Source: Dioscorea cayenensis subsp. rotundata (Eukaryota; Streptophyta; Magnoliopsida; Dioscoreales; Dioscoreaceae). Taken from it: a stretch of DNA of 64,000 nucleotides. The translations under genes were made by a program, and so were the position numbers. The stretch lies in assembly GCF_009730915.1 (NCBI RefSeq), contig NC_052474.1:2825501-2889500 (forward strand), read 5' to 3'. The number at the start of each line of letters is the position of its first letter. Positions within the stretch are counted from its first letter, which is position 1. This document shows positions 1 to 11,529 of this stretch, piece by piece. Below the pieces are notes generated by a model, which had not been told where the DNA came from, searched no databases, and worked only from the letters and a program-made list of their open reading frames with translations.

Positions 1-363
1 AGCATATGCTACTCATTGGGTCAGCAGCATTGACACTTTGCGCTAGAATTAACATTCTAAAATTTGTTTGGCTTGTTATGTTGGATATGCTGCAAAAACA
101 GTCAATGCTTTTACATAAGCAGTAGTATTGTTGCCAGACTGTTTTGTTTAGACAAAAGGATAATACATCCAATCACTTGCACATCCAAATTTGGGCACGC
201 TAAAATCTGTATACTGATTTTATTTTGCCATTGGATCTGATACATTTTGTTCAGGGCCATATTTTCCTACTTTTCTGTCTTAGAACTGGTTGGATTTTAT
301 GAAGACTTGCTTAACTAATGCATTCTTTTTAAGTAAACCATTTATCATTACCTGAAACTTCAG
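1..363 (+). other. Intron of the CTR9-like gene (window edge)
   Basis: This AT-rich stretch has no open frame and ends in a pyrimidine-containing tract with a terminal CAG directly before the first coding exon at 364. It is read as the 3' part of an intron whose 5' exon lies outside the window. Confidence 0.55.
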
Positions 364-1048
364 GAACTATGGAAAAGTTCAAGCAACACTTCTGGCAATA
401 AGAGGAGGGATAGAGATAGGACATTAGGTGATGATTCAGAGGGAGGACATGGTGACAGGAAGAGGAGGAAAGGCAGTGGAAAGAGGAGGAGGAAGGATAA
501 AAAGTCTTCGCGTTATGAATATGAGGAAGAAGGTGAGATGGAGGATGAACATGAAAAAGCCGAGGAAGATGATGGACATGCGAATGATCAAGATGATGAT
601 GGTGCAGTCAGGACACAAGATCAGCTTATGGCTGCTGGCCTCGAAGATTCTGATGCTGAAGATGACATGGTACACCGGTTACGTGTTTTCCTTCATCAAT
701 ATACGAAATCTCATTGGCTTGTTGTTATATTTCATTGTGATTTGGAAATCGACTCTTTATTTCTTTGTTGGTAATAATGTCTGTTTGATCATCTGAGTGC
801 AATGTGTTCAAATAATGAATTCTTTGTTTCCTTTCTTCTGCTAGGCTGCGCCTTCTAATCGAAAACGGCGAGCATGGTCGTCTGATGAAGATAATGATGA
901 CGAGCCATCAGGGAGACATCATGATTTGAGCCCTGCAGGTCGCAAAGAAGATTCGGCTGGAAGTGATCCTGATGATGCTAGAGATACTGAGACGAGAGAT
1001 GAAATGCATGAACCAAACATGGGAGCCGGCGATGAGGATGACGACTAA
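364..1048 (+). CDS. CTR9: CTR9-like PAF1-complex subunit, C-terminal part (last two exons)
   Basis: Two exons, 364-669 and 845-1048, are joined in phase 0 across a 175-bp GT-AG intron and end at TAA. They encode about 169 residues of a highly charged tail: Lys/Arg blocks such as DRKRRKGSGKRRRKDKK, then acidic blocks, then the segment DQLMAAGLEDSDAEDD and a second basic-acidic tail ending GDEDDD. Plant CTR9 (VIP6/ELF8), the TPR scaffold of the PAF1 transcription-elongation complex in the nucleus, ends in this kind of charged tail with a GLEDSDAE-like motif. The TPR part would lie left of the window. Low-complexity tails are shared by other PAF1 subunits (LEO1, PAF1), so the assignment rests on remembered similarity of the AGLEDSDAED and RKRRAWSSDED segments. 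Confidence 0.6.
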
Positions 1049-2082
1049 AGCTGGTTATACAAGTAGGAGATAATTCAGAATGTTTCTTGGGTATTTATGT
1101 GATAACTAAATTTAGGAAGGGATTAACTTATGTAATATAATTATCCTGTGTACTCTGTTGAAGTTCAATGCCAAGTCAATTCCTGGCTGTGGGGATCTAT
1201 AGGTTCACCTGTTGTTCATGGTCTCAGTCTGGTGAATTAAATGATCACTGTCCACTAATTTTGATATGAATGATTACCAATTGTTTATAATGTTAGACTA
1301 TAACTTTAACATTATATTATTATTTAATTAATTCAGGTCTTTGAAAATTAAGTTCAGGTCTCCTATTATTTTTATAATTATATAGTATCATTGAGGACTT
1401 CTTTTTCCTCTTGCAACTACTATATATTTAAGCTATGGCTCCTTTGTAACATTAGTTATATCCATCTTTTCTACTAAAAGATGGTAGCTTTTACCTTTGT
1501 CAAGTGAGAGGTTTAAGTGATCAACTCTGTTAAGGTTTAAGGTGAGTGGCTTATTCATCTTAAAACATAAATAAAATTAAATAAAAAAACTAAAAGTTAA
1601 AGAACATAGTCATTATTTTAAAATAATGTAATAGGTATCGGTATATTATTGGCCTTTAACTATTTCTAAATATTGGACATTATAATTGGCCAGTCTGCCC
1701 AATTCAAGTCTTCATGCATCTTTTAAGTAATTTTGTTTTTCTTTAACTTCGATAAATTTGATATTTCATTGTTCTTGGGGTCTCCAAAAATAATTTTCAA
1801 AAGAAGAAGATAGGGACGACTAATTTTTTTACCTTTCTATGTTCTGAATTTATTATTGAATATTCATTTTTTTCAGCTTCTTCTTTACTTTCTCTCCTGA
1901 TGTATCTTATTTAGGTAATAATTTTTTTTAAGACCAAAGTTTTATTTACTTTTTTTCTTTTTTATTGATAACTAATGTTTTTTTTAGCATAAATACATTT
2001 TTATTTGTAATAAGGTCTTTGGTCTGGTGGCACTAGTCTCATTTTAAAAGGCTTAATTTGCGGGATGTTAATTATGTCAGTT
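1049..2082. other. Gene-free AT-rich spacer
   Basis: This holds the 3' UTR of the CTR9-like gene and AT-rich sequence. I see no open frame, RNA gene or clear repeat. Confidence 0.6.
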
Positions 2083-2996
2083 CAAAATACCAAGGTTGTC
2101 AGACCCGGCCCGGGCAATGACCCGGCTAAGCCTAGGGGTCAGTGGTCAATGGGTTCAACCGGGTCAAACCGGGGTTGAACCGAGTCAATAATTAAATATA
2201 AAAAAATATTATAATAATTAATAATAAGCAAATATAATATTAAATCCATAATTATATTATAAAAACTCTACTCAAATTTGATATTTAAATTGATAAATGA
2301 CCTTATATACGATGAGAGTTTTCTAATTTTGTCATTTATTTTTTTACATTTTTTTAAATATTTACAAATTTAATATATTAATATATAATTATCGAAACTT
2401 CTCTCGGTGTTATTTATTTATTTATTTGTTTATTGGTTGATTTTTGTTAAAATAAATAAGAAATTTAATTCACTAATTTTTATATCTCAATTGAGTTTTT
2501 TTATTTTTTGTTTTTAAATTTTTCTTATATTTTTTTATTTAATTAGAATACTTTAATTTTATATTTTTTTATAATAAAATTACACTCATTTATTGTTTTA
2601 TTTTTCTTAATAAATTAAACTTTTTAGAAAAGTATTTACATAATACATTAATATATTTTTATTTTTTTAAATGTTAATTTTTTGTTGGTATATACATATA
2701 TATAATGTAATTCTATTTATTGATTATAAATTATAAATTAATATTAATAAATATATACTGATTTTTGTGGTTTCTAATGAGAAAATAATAATAAATTATT
2801 AAATATTGTAAAAAAATTAAACATTGTGACTCGATTGATCGTCGGGTCAACCGGCTCCCGATTGAACCGCCCGGTCACCGGGCTAACACTCGGGTTTTTA
2901 ATACCCGGGTCAATCGGGGTATACCCGGTCACGTACGGCTCCGGTTTTTCCGATTGAACCGTAGGGCCGTCCGGGTCTGACAACATTGCAAAATAC
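2083..2996. mobile_element. Non-autonomous hAT-type element with 8-bp target duplication
   Basis: The element proper is 2091-2988 (898 bp). Its ends are inverted copies, CAAGGTTGTCAGACCCGG at the left and the complement of CAATGTTGTCAGACCCGG at the right (16 of 18 positions match). Both subterminal regions are rich in GGGTCAA/CCGG words, while the middle is AT-rich without a transposase frame. It is flanked by a perfect 8-bp direct repeat, CAAAATAC (2083-2090 and 2989-2996). An 8-bp duplication with CA...TG ends is characteristic of the hAT superfamily. A related, more decayed copy lies at 33043-33554. Confidence 0.85.
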
Positions 2997-5900
2997 ATTA
3001 GATATAGTAGTACAGAGGGTTCTTTGTTGTGAATGCAGATTTGCAATCCAATTCTTGTGTTATCCGGGTGAGGGTGCATGGACAAATTGTCATTGCCTCC
3101 TGTACGCACACTATACATGAACAAAAGTGTAATTTTATTTTTAGCAATAATCATAATTTATTTTGGTCCGTTAAAATTAAAACTATATATATTTTTATAT
3201 ATAAATAGTTTAAGATTATTTGAACATAAATTTATCTTTAGTGGTTTTTGTGAGATCAAATCCATCTAAAATAATATCAAGATAGCTTAAAATGAGCTCA
3301 TGTTAATATGAAAAAAATCAATTAAAAAAGCATGAAAATAGTCTAATAATCAGATCCTTCTTTGTAGGATATGGAACAGTATGGGCAGAAAAATCCAGCT
3401 ACTGGTTATTTCTTGTTCTTATTTATTCATTTCTTTGTTGTGGTCCTTTCCAATCATCATGTTTCTTTTCGTCCCCTGGGAAGTACCCAATGGATAAAGA
3501 CTTATCTCTATAATTATTGTTCTTAATTTTATTTATTTTTTGTTTAAAAAAAACCAAAAAGCTTTACCACATTGGCTGATTATCTAATTGGCTGATTATC
3601 TAAAGACAGACAAATATAATAATACACTAATTATAAAAATTTATTGATTATCTAAAAAGATATAAATTCAGTCATTTATCACATAAGATAAAATAATAAA
3701 AATTTTACCAGATACGTACCCTGAAAATTCTGAAAATTTTCAAAAATCAAATTGATTTAATAAATTATTCAACATGTAATTGTGGAGGGAAATGGATACA
3801 ATACTTTCCAGGGGGCCGATCAGGGCCAACTAAAATACCATGAACAACATATACAATGAAATGTATTGTTGCAGAATTACAATATAAATGAGGTTTTCTA
3901 TCTTATGACTTGCCCATCACTACTTTGTGAAAGTATTGCCACAGTAATACTATATTACACCTCATCAAATTTTTGTCAAAAAAATAAAAATAAAAAAATC
4001 TAATATATATATATATATCATGATTTGAGATTTATTGATAATTTCTACTGTTTTAAATCCTAAAAAGATAAGCTAGATTGTTTAACATGAGAAATTTGTT
4101 GCAGAGAAAATTTCTCTTTATTTTTACTCTTTGTCTTTCTCATATTGAATCTATATATTAATTAACTAATATATATAAAGCTCCTAGTAAACAAACTAAT
4201 CACTGTAATTTAAATATCAAATTCTCATGTAACTATCTAATCTTATATTATTAGCTACACTCAAATAATTAAATCAGATTAGAGCAGGCCAGGTGAGATT
4301 TGTGACAAGGTTAACTGGAAAATTAAAGAAACATGACAAAAGAATTGAGATCAGTAGGATTTAACTCTTTGTACTTTTGTCTTTTCCATTCAATAAATCA
4401 GTGATTTATTTATTTTTTTTTAAAAAAAAATTTGAGATTAGTTCTAAGAGGACTAGATGTGATGGAGCATATATCTTTTAGTTAAGCAAAGATTAAAATA
4501 AATCAAATACACAATAAACAAAACTTTCTCTTATATTGAGGCAACAACTCATTGATATTTGTGTGCCATTAGCAGTAGCTTAATATTATTATTTGGCAAG
4601 TTTTTGTCTGTGCTTACACTTGATCAATAATTGAAGCATTTGTCTTCGTTCCCAAATTTCCATGCAAGAATCCACACAAGGACAAGATTCTTGATGAATA
4701 ATATATTAGGTGTGTGTGTATAATATATTATCAAAGGAGGAAGCAATATGCATGTCTAAGCTATGATATTCCACAAACATTTTGTTTCATAAAAATTACA
4801 TTTGCAACATAGTGAAATTTATTATGAAATGGTACTAAAGAATATATTATTCTTGATGTAACAAATTTAAACTAGGCTGACATAAACATTTAAAATCACA
4901 AGTAGATTTGAATCTATATATCACCAACATAAGTACGATTTTATCCCATGAATAAGTATTCAGAAAAAGAGATTGTCTCCAATTAAATTTAAATTGATCA
5001 TAAACTAACAAGACTTAAATCATAATCTCTGACCAAAACACCCTTGAAAAAGGGGGAAAAATCCAATTAAAAGCATGGTTCAGTTTATGGATAATTTGTT
5101 CTCTAATTATGATTATTTTTTTTTTACAAATATATTATAAGCTTGTGTCCTCGTTTACAATTGAGGACATATTAATTATCACCACCGCTTCTAACAGGAC
5201 ATGAACTTATTATCTTTTAAATGTCTTATACCAACACCTTTCAAATTGGGGCTGTAGCTCGACTGCGAAACCTTTGGCTATTTGATTGATTTCATAAATG
5301 GTCACACACTGTTATATGCGAGATTTATAATTTCTCTGATTTTAATGTCATATCATTATAAAAGCCACACATAATCACACAAATAATACAGAGAATCTCA
5401 AACCCAAAACACGCAAAGAGAAGCAACAAAATCTGCAAAAATCTTAATGCATGAATCCAACCAAAAGAATCAAAGAAGTAATTTATAGTGTAGAAGATGA
5501 CTGAATAAGGCATGGAGTCTCATGCATTATATATATACACACATAATGGTGACATCTATGACGTCCATGCATGGGCCATGCATCAAGACAACACGTACAT
5601 TGAACACTAAATCTCCAACTCCAAGCATGCACGTATACGTCCCCACAATGTCTCTCAATGCTTCCAATGAATGGAATGGATATGATGATCAAGTAAAGAG
5701 AAAGGGAGAGGGATCTCTGGAGGCCATACCTATTCCCATGCAAGCACTAAATTTCAAGCTAATGATAAGTTGGTCCATACCAATGAACAGTGGGCACAAA
5801 AGTTAGTCTATTCCATGGCCGGCAACCAGATTGAATGCTTTGGATCCTTGGCCATCAATGTGAGGACATGTGGGAGATGTTTGTTATGAAATAGCAAGTG

Positions 5901-8000
5901 CACCCACTGCCCAAATAGTATTCCAATGTTGGGGACCCGGGTGGCAGGGTTCTATCAATGACACTTATTTGCAGAGCAGGAAAGATGCTCTTCATCACTG
6001 CTGTATTAATTTTGTCGGCCAATCTCTTCTACACCATTCTCCTACTTCTTATTAACTTTCAATTATTAAGCTTCTTCATTAACTAGAGATAATATCATAT
6101 ATCAGTCAATGCATACACCTTTGTTTTTTCTTTATAATTAATTTTTACCATCAGAGAAAAAAAATGGCTCCAATGAGATTGACCATGATTTAATAATAAC
6201 TAGATTATCCAATTCTTCTTCAATTCATATCTAGGGACAAATTAATTGATGTTGCATGTCTTGTGGTATTATCGAGTTGGCATTGACTTGAAATAGTAGT
6301 TATTATTTATATTCAAGGTACAAGAGATCTAGCTAGCTACACGTGCAAAACAGTAATAAAGTTTGGTGTAGCTTGTTAGAGGAGCAAGAAGACATGAGAA
6401 ATTATTTTGTTAATGAATCAAGATTAATGGTGGATCTGGCCTTAATTCATTGACCTAAGCTGGCAACAAAATAGCTAAATTAATTAAGCATTAAGCTGCC
6501 TCCCTTCTTTCAGGGAAGGACATTTAGAGTACCAAAATATGTACATTCACAGAAGAAATTCCTCTTGCTTCTCTTATAGGAGACATTAGGAGGGAAATAA
6601 TCACAAGTATGGCTTTATTTTATGATCATTAATTAGCATTATTTGATGGTGAGGATTGAGGTCTTATTATTTGTTTTGAAGGGAACATGGGAGATTTCAG
6701 GATTGTCCTATGGAGATGCTACACTAGTCTGGAGATCTCCACATATTTTGAGTTTATTCATAATTTAATTCAAGGAAGCATCACAGCTAATTCAAGACTT
6801 GCATTATTTTGGTGGTTGATATATCATAGGATTGATTATTTCTTTATGTAATGCAATTTGTGGAGCTTAAAATATAAATAGTGGAGACAATGTCTGATGA
6901 GTCAGTAATTAAAGAATGGGTATGTAGTAGCATCAAGGAAACTCATTACTGAAATATAAATAAAAAGACATGATTTGTTCCAGTGCATGCATGGTGAATG
7001 GCTAGCTTTCACGTGACTTCTATCAGTGAATAGATCTGAATCTAGTTACAAGAAACAAAATAAAAAGACAGAAATTAAAAGGTGAGCTGAGCCAGATACA
7101 TTTCATTGCAGTGAAGTTATGAGTTTATCTGTTTATCAAGCAACTGGAGTCCATGCTGTGTTTGCCATGCTTGCTTGCTGCAAGGGCTGCATGAGTGCAT
7201 TATCTGTTTGTAGTGATCATAAATTTTAATCAAGTCTTCTCTTTTTCTTTATGTTGAAGACTTGAGGATGGTTAATGTAACATGTGTGTGTGTGTGTGTG
7301 TATAATAATGTAAGGTGCTTGCAAATCTTTAATTTGCTGCAATATAGACATTCAATTAAAAAATAGAATTTAAGAAAATATGATATATATATATATATAT
7401 ATTCATGTATTTCAAATAAATTCACATAAATGGTAATTTAAGTAAAATAAAAGAATAATGTTCTTATTAAAAAGAAATCACAAAAAGTCAAACTCTATCA
7501 ATAAAAAGTCTTTCCAGTCATAAATATATATAGACCTTGATTAATTTTATTTTTTCTTCTTCGAACTCAAGTATCTCTCATTTTATTTGAAGTCAAATGA
7601 TACTTTTGCTGTGTACAGTCATTCAAAATAAATATACAGTATGTAATCACGTTTACAATGGAAAATACAGTTAATTAGACAAATTAAAATTGTGAAACAT
7701 GTTTTTTACAACATAAAGTACAAAATAATAAGAGTTGTACAACATAAAGTAGCTAGGTTTTTTTCCTAATATTTATTTTCTTGAGATATTTTCTCCCTAA
7801 CATATTTCACAATGCCTTAAACTTCCAAATTAACAAGAGTTGAAGTTAATTAAGCCGACATAAACATAGACAAGTGGATCTAATCGCCTTGAATCAGGGA
7901 CCACAAATTAAAAGAAATCCAACTCAAACCCCGGCCAGCTCCACATGACACACCACGTAAACTTGCCAACTACTCTGATAGAGTACAGGCTCCCCCACAA
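2997..8000. other. 5-kb gene-free spacer
   Basis: This is mostly AT-rich DNA with simple repeats, for example (GT)n near 7284-7301 and (TA)n near 7382-7402. Short open frames around 5325-6055 lack codon bias, splice support or a recognisable product. The stretch 5520-6060 is less AT-rich and contains a cluster of CATGCA words; it could be a non-coding transcript or regulatory DNA. A SINE-like piece is listed separately at about 5155-5270. Confidence 0.55.
5155..5270 (-). repeat. Possible tRNA-derived SINE remnant
   Basis: Read on the minus strand, this has a promoter-like block (GGTGTTGGTATAAG), then a degenerate B-box-like AAGTTCATGTCC, then a 3' part with a short stem GTCCTC/GAGGAC. The middle resembles the minus-strand sequence at 26645-26775, sharing an AAGTTC..TATTAG/TGTTAG..GTGATAAT order. 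The boundaries and family are uncertain, and no target duplication was found. Confidence 0.3.
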
Positions 8001-8006
8001 ACCCTC

Positions 8007-8014
8007 TATAAAAT
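8007..8014 (+). promoter_or_regulatory. TATA box of the DUF1442 gene at 8111
   Basis: TATAAAAT lies about 100 bp before the start codon, after a GC-richer stretch and before a purine-rich leader (AAAGAAAGAAAG). The spacing fits a plant core promoter. Confidence 0.6.
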
Positions 8015-8110
8015 GAGCTGTTTGAGCACCAACCAGAGAACTCATCACACACACAAACAAAGAAAGAAAGAAGGAGAGAAAGGAAAGAAAAGATAAGAAA
8101 AGCTAAAGAG

Positions 8111-8857
8111 ATGGCATGGTCTGCTGAAAACGCCACAAAAGCATTCCTCAGGACCTTGAAAACTGTAAGTTGAAAGATCACACCAACATGTATGATCCCT
8201 CATATGCATTAATATTCTTTGATCAATTAATTAATTAATTAATGATTCTTAATATACATATAACAGGGAAACAATGCAATGGAGCCAGACGTGGCAGAGT
8301 TCATATCAGCAATGGCAGGAGGGAGTGGAGCTAGACTCATGGTGGATGTCTGTGCGGACAGAGCTGGCTCAACCACGCTAGCGCTCATCGCGGCAGCGCA
8401 GCAAACAGGTGGTAGAGTGGTATGCATAGTCCCCGGAGCTGATGAGCTAAACTCATCAGTGATATCTCTTGGAATGCAAGCAGAGAACGTGGAGCTGGTA
8501 ATGGGGGATGGTAGAGAGTTGTTGATGGGGGAGTACCGTGGAGCTGACTTTGTGCTGGTGGACTGTGATTTGGCCGGACATGAACGGGTGTTCAGGGCGG
8601 CGCAGGCAGGGGCAATGGAAGCGTGTGGAGGGGTGGTGGTGGGATATAATGCTTTTCATAAGGAGATGTGTGGGAGTGGGAGTGGAAGTGGAAGTGGGTT
8701 GAGAGTGGAGCTGTTGCCGATTGGAGAGGGGTTGAGAGTGAGTAGAGTGCCGCCGGCGGCGAAGAGGAGTCAGTGGGTGGTGCGTGTTGATGAGTGCACC
8801 GGAGAGGAGCATGTGTTCAGGGTCAGGTCTCCACGTAGGAAGTGGATTGAGGCTTGA
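8111..8857 (+). CDS. DUF1442 family protein (Rossmann, SAM-methyltransferase-like), two exons
   Basis: Exons 8111-8164 and 8267-8857 (intron 102 bp, GTAAGT...CAG) give 214 residues. The product starts MAWSAENATKAFLRTLKT and continues with FISAMAGGSGARLMVDVC, GGRVVCIVPG, VELVMGDGRELL, ADFVLVDCD and a C-terminal LLPIGEGLRV and TGEEHVFRV. This order is that of the plant DUF1442 family (PF07279), predicted to have a methyltransferase-like Rossmann fold of unknown substrate. The start is set by the first exon, whose ATG follows the TATA box by a normal distance. A Gly-Ser dipeptide run (about residue 160) is lineage-specific padding. It is more diverged than the two paralogues at 20872 and 23680, which lack the intron and begin MKLVW. 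Confidence 0.82.
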
Positions 8858-8877
8858 TTAATGGTATCATGTTGTAT

Positions 8878-8889
8878 TATTATTATTAT

Positions 8890-8927
<38 letters not shown>

Positions 8928-8928
8928 T
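8878..8928. repeat. (TTA)n/(AGT)n microsatellite in the 3' UTR
   Basis: A run of ATT/TTA triplets passes into about a dozen AGT triplets just after the DUF1442 stop codon. Confidence 0.85.
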
Positions 8929-9597
8929 ATAAAGAGAGAAAGAGGCTGTGTTTGTTGGTATAACTTGGTAGAGAATTAAAGAGGAAGAGATGGTGGGTTG
9001 TCATAACTTGTATATTGATTTGGAGCTTGTTTTAACATGATTAAGTCTTAGTTGTCAGCTTTCTTTTTTTCTTTTTTTTTAAATAAAAAAATAGTGTGGA
9101 CGAATTTTGCATAATGAGATATTAGCGATAATTGAGGTTATTTGGAGGCTTGATAGAGATGTTTCTTTCTTTGTTTGTTTTTTTAATAAAAATGGATAAA
9201 GTATAATTTATTAAAAAAATTGGAAAAAACTAGAAAACAGATAAATAAAGGAAAAAAATAGCATATCACAACTTTAATATAAAAAAAAACTAGAAATGAT
9301 AAAATTAAAGATGTTTGCCATTCTTCTTCCTAAACATTATTATATATTATTATTATTAGTTAGTAAAAAATTGTAATCAATCGGTAAAATTTTCTTTTAA
9401 AAAAGGGGGAAAAAAATTTATAATACATGTAATAATAATAAAAATAAAAGTGATTATAAATCCACTCGTGCTGCTAAATCCTATATTGGTCATCATATTC
9501 ACGAGGTTATCGATATTAATCTCAACATTAAAGTTAAAAAATTCAAGGCTTTATTTGACAATATAGATCAAATTCTTTAATTTGGTCCTCTTCTTAT
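8929..9597. other. Spacer with possible LINE tail on the minus strand
   Basis: AT-rich, no gene. Around 9175-9300 the minus strand reads CTAGTTTTTTCC..AATAAATTATACTTTATCC.., which resembles the LINE 3' ends at 9612-9805 and 15590. I could not set boundaries. Confidence 0.35.
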
Positions 9598-9819
9598 AAG
9601 AAACTGTGGATTTGTTTTTTCTCTCTCCTCGTCTTTTCTGCTCTTCGATTTCGATTTGTTTTCCTCATTCGCGGTGAGGAAAACAGTCTTTTTATTTTTA
9701 TCTTAGTCTGACATCTTTAATTTATCTTGAGTGATTCTCTATTACCTTCTCTCTTTTTCTAATAAATATGTGATTTATTCACTTTATTCAAAAAAGAAAA
9801 AAGAAAAGAAACTGTGGAT
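9598..9819 (+). mobile_element. 5'-truncated LINE 3' end with 14-bp target duplication
   Basis: The inserted piece is 9612-9805 and is flanked by identical 14-bp direct repeats AAGAAACTGTGGAT (9598-9611 and 9806-9819). It ends with AATAAATATGTGATTTATTCACTTTATTC followed by an A-rich tail broken by G, as LINE tails are. The same 3' signature (AATAAATATGATTTATTCATC) ends the minus-strand LINE at 15590. Truncation to about 190 bp plus a 14-bp duplication is the usual outcome of target-primed reverse transcription. Confidence 0.7.
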
Positions 9820-11529
9820 GCCTGGAGAAAAAATATGCAATCAATTTTTCTCATAATCTAGATTGGTGGAAAAGAGTTATAATTAATCATTCGATTATTT
9901 TTTATTTTTATTTCAGTCAAATATTCTAAATAAATAATAGCATGAAAGAAGAGTTCACATGGGTATAAAACTAGTACAACAGTGTCGTTGATTTTTTTTG
10001 CCTTTGCCTTGTGATACACATAACAGTATGGTCAAATTTTGGATAAGAAAATGATAAGATAGGATTAATTGTTTGTTTTTCATTCTTCATTGACGGCTAA
10101 AACAGTTGTATTTTTTTCCAAATGATAATCGGAGATGGATTAGTGGTTTTTTTATGTTCAATAATTTAGATTTGCATCCCAAACTTTAAAAGTCCAATTA
10201 TTTAGGATTTTATTTTGGGTAAAAGAAGAGATTGCATTTTTTTTAAAAAGAAAGAAAGACATATATTATAAAAATTTGAAAAATTATAATAGAATTTCAC
10301 TCTTGTATAATTCTAGAAATCTATGTTTTGTAGATAAAATTGTTTTTTTAAAATATTTTATATATAATAAATATTATTGAATATAGAGATTATATATATA
10401 TATATATATTTGAAAAGGTGATCTCTGATCAATCACTTCAAATAAAAAAAGAGTACAACAACCCCACCAATCTGGTGAAAAAAATAAAAAATAAGCAACA
10501 AAAAAATCAATAGTTGTGATATATCTATAACAACAAACACAAATTAAAAAAACAAGGTTCTTCTGAGACAATTTCAAAAATCGCCCTAGCATGCACGTTG
10601 TCCTTGATATTTTGAATAATAATGATATCTGATATATTTTCGTGATATATTTATAATATTAAAATTTTTAAACATAAACATTGGTTTTTTTTACTAATAG
10701 CTCTCCATTAACCCTGTTTTGTTCATATACATCACATGACAAAAGTTGATAAGAGTAAAAATTTGCATGAAATGTAACGGATCACAAAGGGCCGTTCTGA
10801 TCTGTCAGGTTTATCATAAATCATCATAATGGCAGGCTTTTTATCTAATAAATGCATCCCTTTTGGAAGATGAAAAGGTTATCTCTATTGGCTCTAGAAT
10901 CACTCCACATATGTATATACACACATCAAGAGGCTAAAAACCCTTCATTTGCATAAACCAATTGTTTTAGTCATTGTTATTAATATTTGAATTTGATGAA
11001 TTATATTCCACTTATATTTATGTTTGCTTTGAATTTCACGAATTATATCCCACTTATTGTGTTTATGACCATTGTTTATCATGGTAAAAATCTTTCCACT
11101 TCTACTCCCACTCTGCAGGTTTCTATATTTCTCCTTCTTCCATTCTTTCTTCAAATGTGTGCTTTCTTAAAAATGTTTGATCAAGTGACTAATCTTAACT
11201 CTAAACACAATTTAAAATGATATTCATGCATGCATAGACGAAATTAATCCACAATGCATACACAAAGAAGCAATAGTAAACATGAAAAATAACTGCATCA
11301 TAGTTTCCTTCGCTGTATCAACAACCATTAGCTCCTCCATTGCATTTCTCTTGTTCTTTTGTCTGTCTGGTAATTCAACCGCTGGTAGTTAGAATGACCT
11401 TTTCAGTCTTTTATTTTGAATCTGTCCCATTGTGAAATTTTGAATTTGCATCTTTTGAGAAAATTCACAAAATAAATACATGCAAACTTGGACATTTTAT
11501 TCTTAATTACATAAACTAGAAGCACAAAG
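9820..11529. other. Gene-free spacer
   Basis: AT-rich. Short open frames near 10374-10592 and 10945-11220 have no coding character. A (TA)n run lies near 10394-10412. Confidence 0.6.

Noticed and set aside
428-796. 122-codon frame over the CTR9 exon
   Set aside because: It is another reading frame of the same charged exon and runs through the intron; the spliced frame gives the coherent acidic/basic tail.
5522-5806. 94-codon plus-strand open frame
   Set aside because: No recognisable domain, Kozak or splice context, or codon bias; a competing antisense frame exists over the same DNA.
5818-5862. CCGGCAA...ATCCTTGGCC, resembling the complement of miR169 in two halves
   Set aside because: The halves are separated by about 14 extra bases, so there is no continuous mature sequence, and no hairpin was seen.
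6893-6957. Hammerhead-like CTGATGAG followed by GGAAAC and an ATTACTGAAA
   Set aside because: CAGTAAT and ATTACTG can pair, but stem II would start three bases late, and the cleavage-site NUH and stems I and III are not found.
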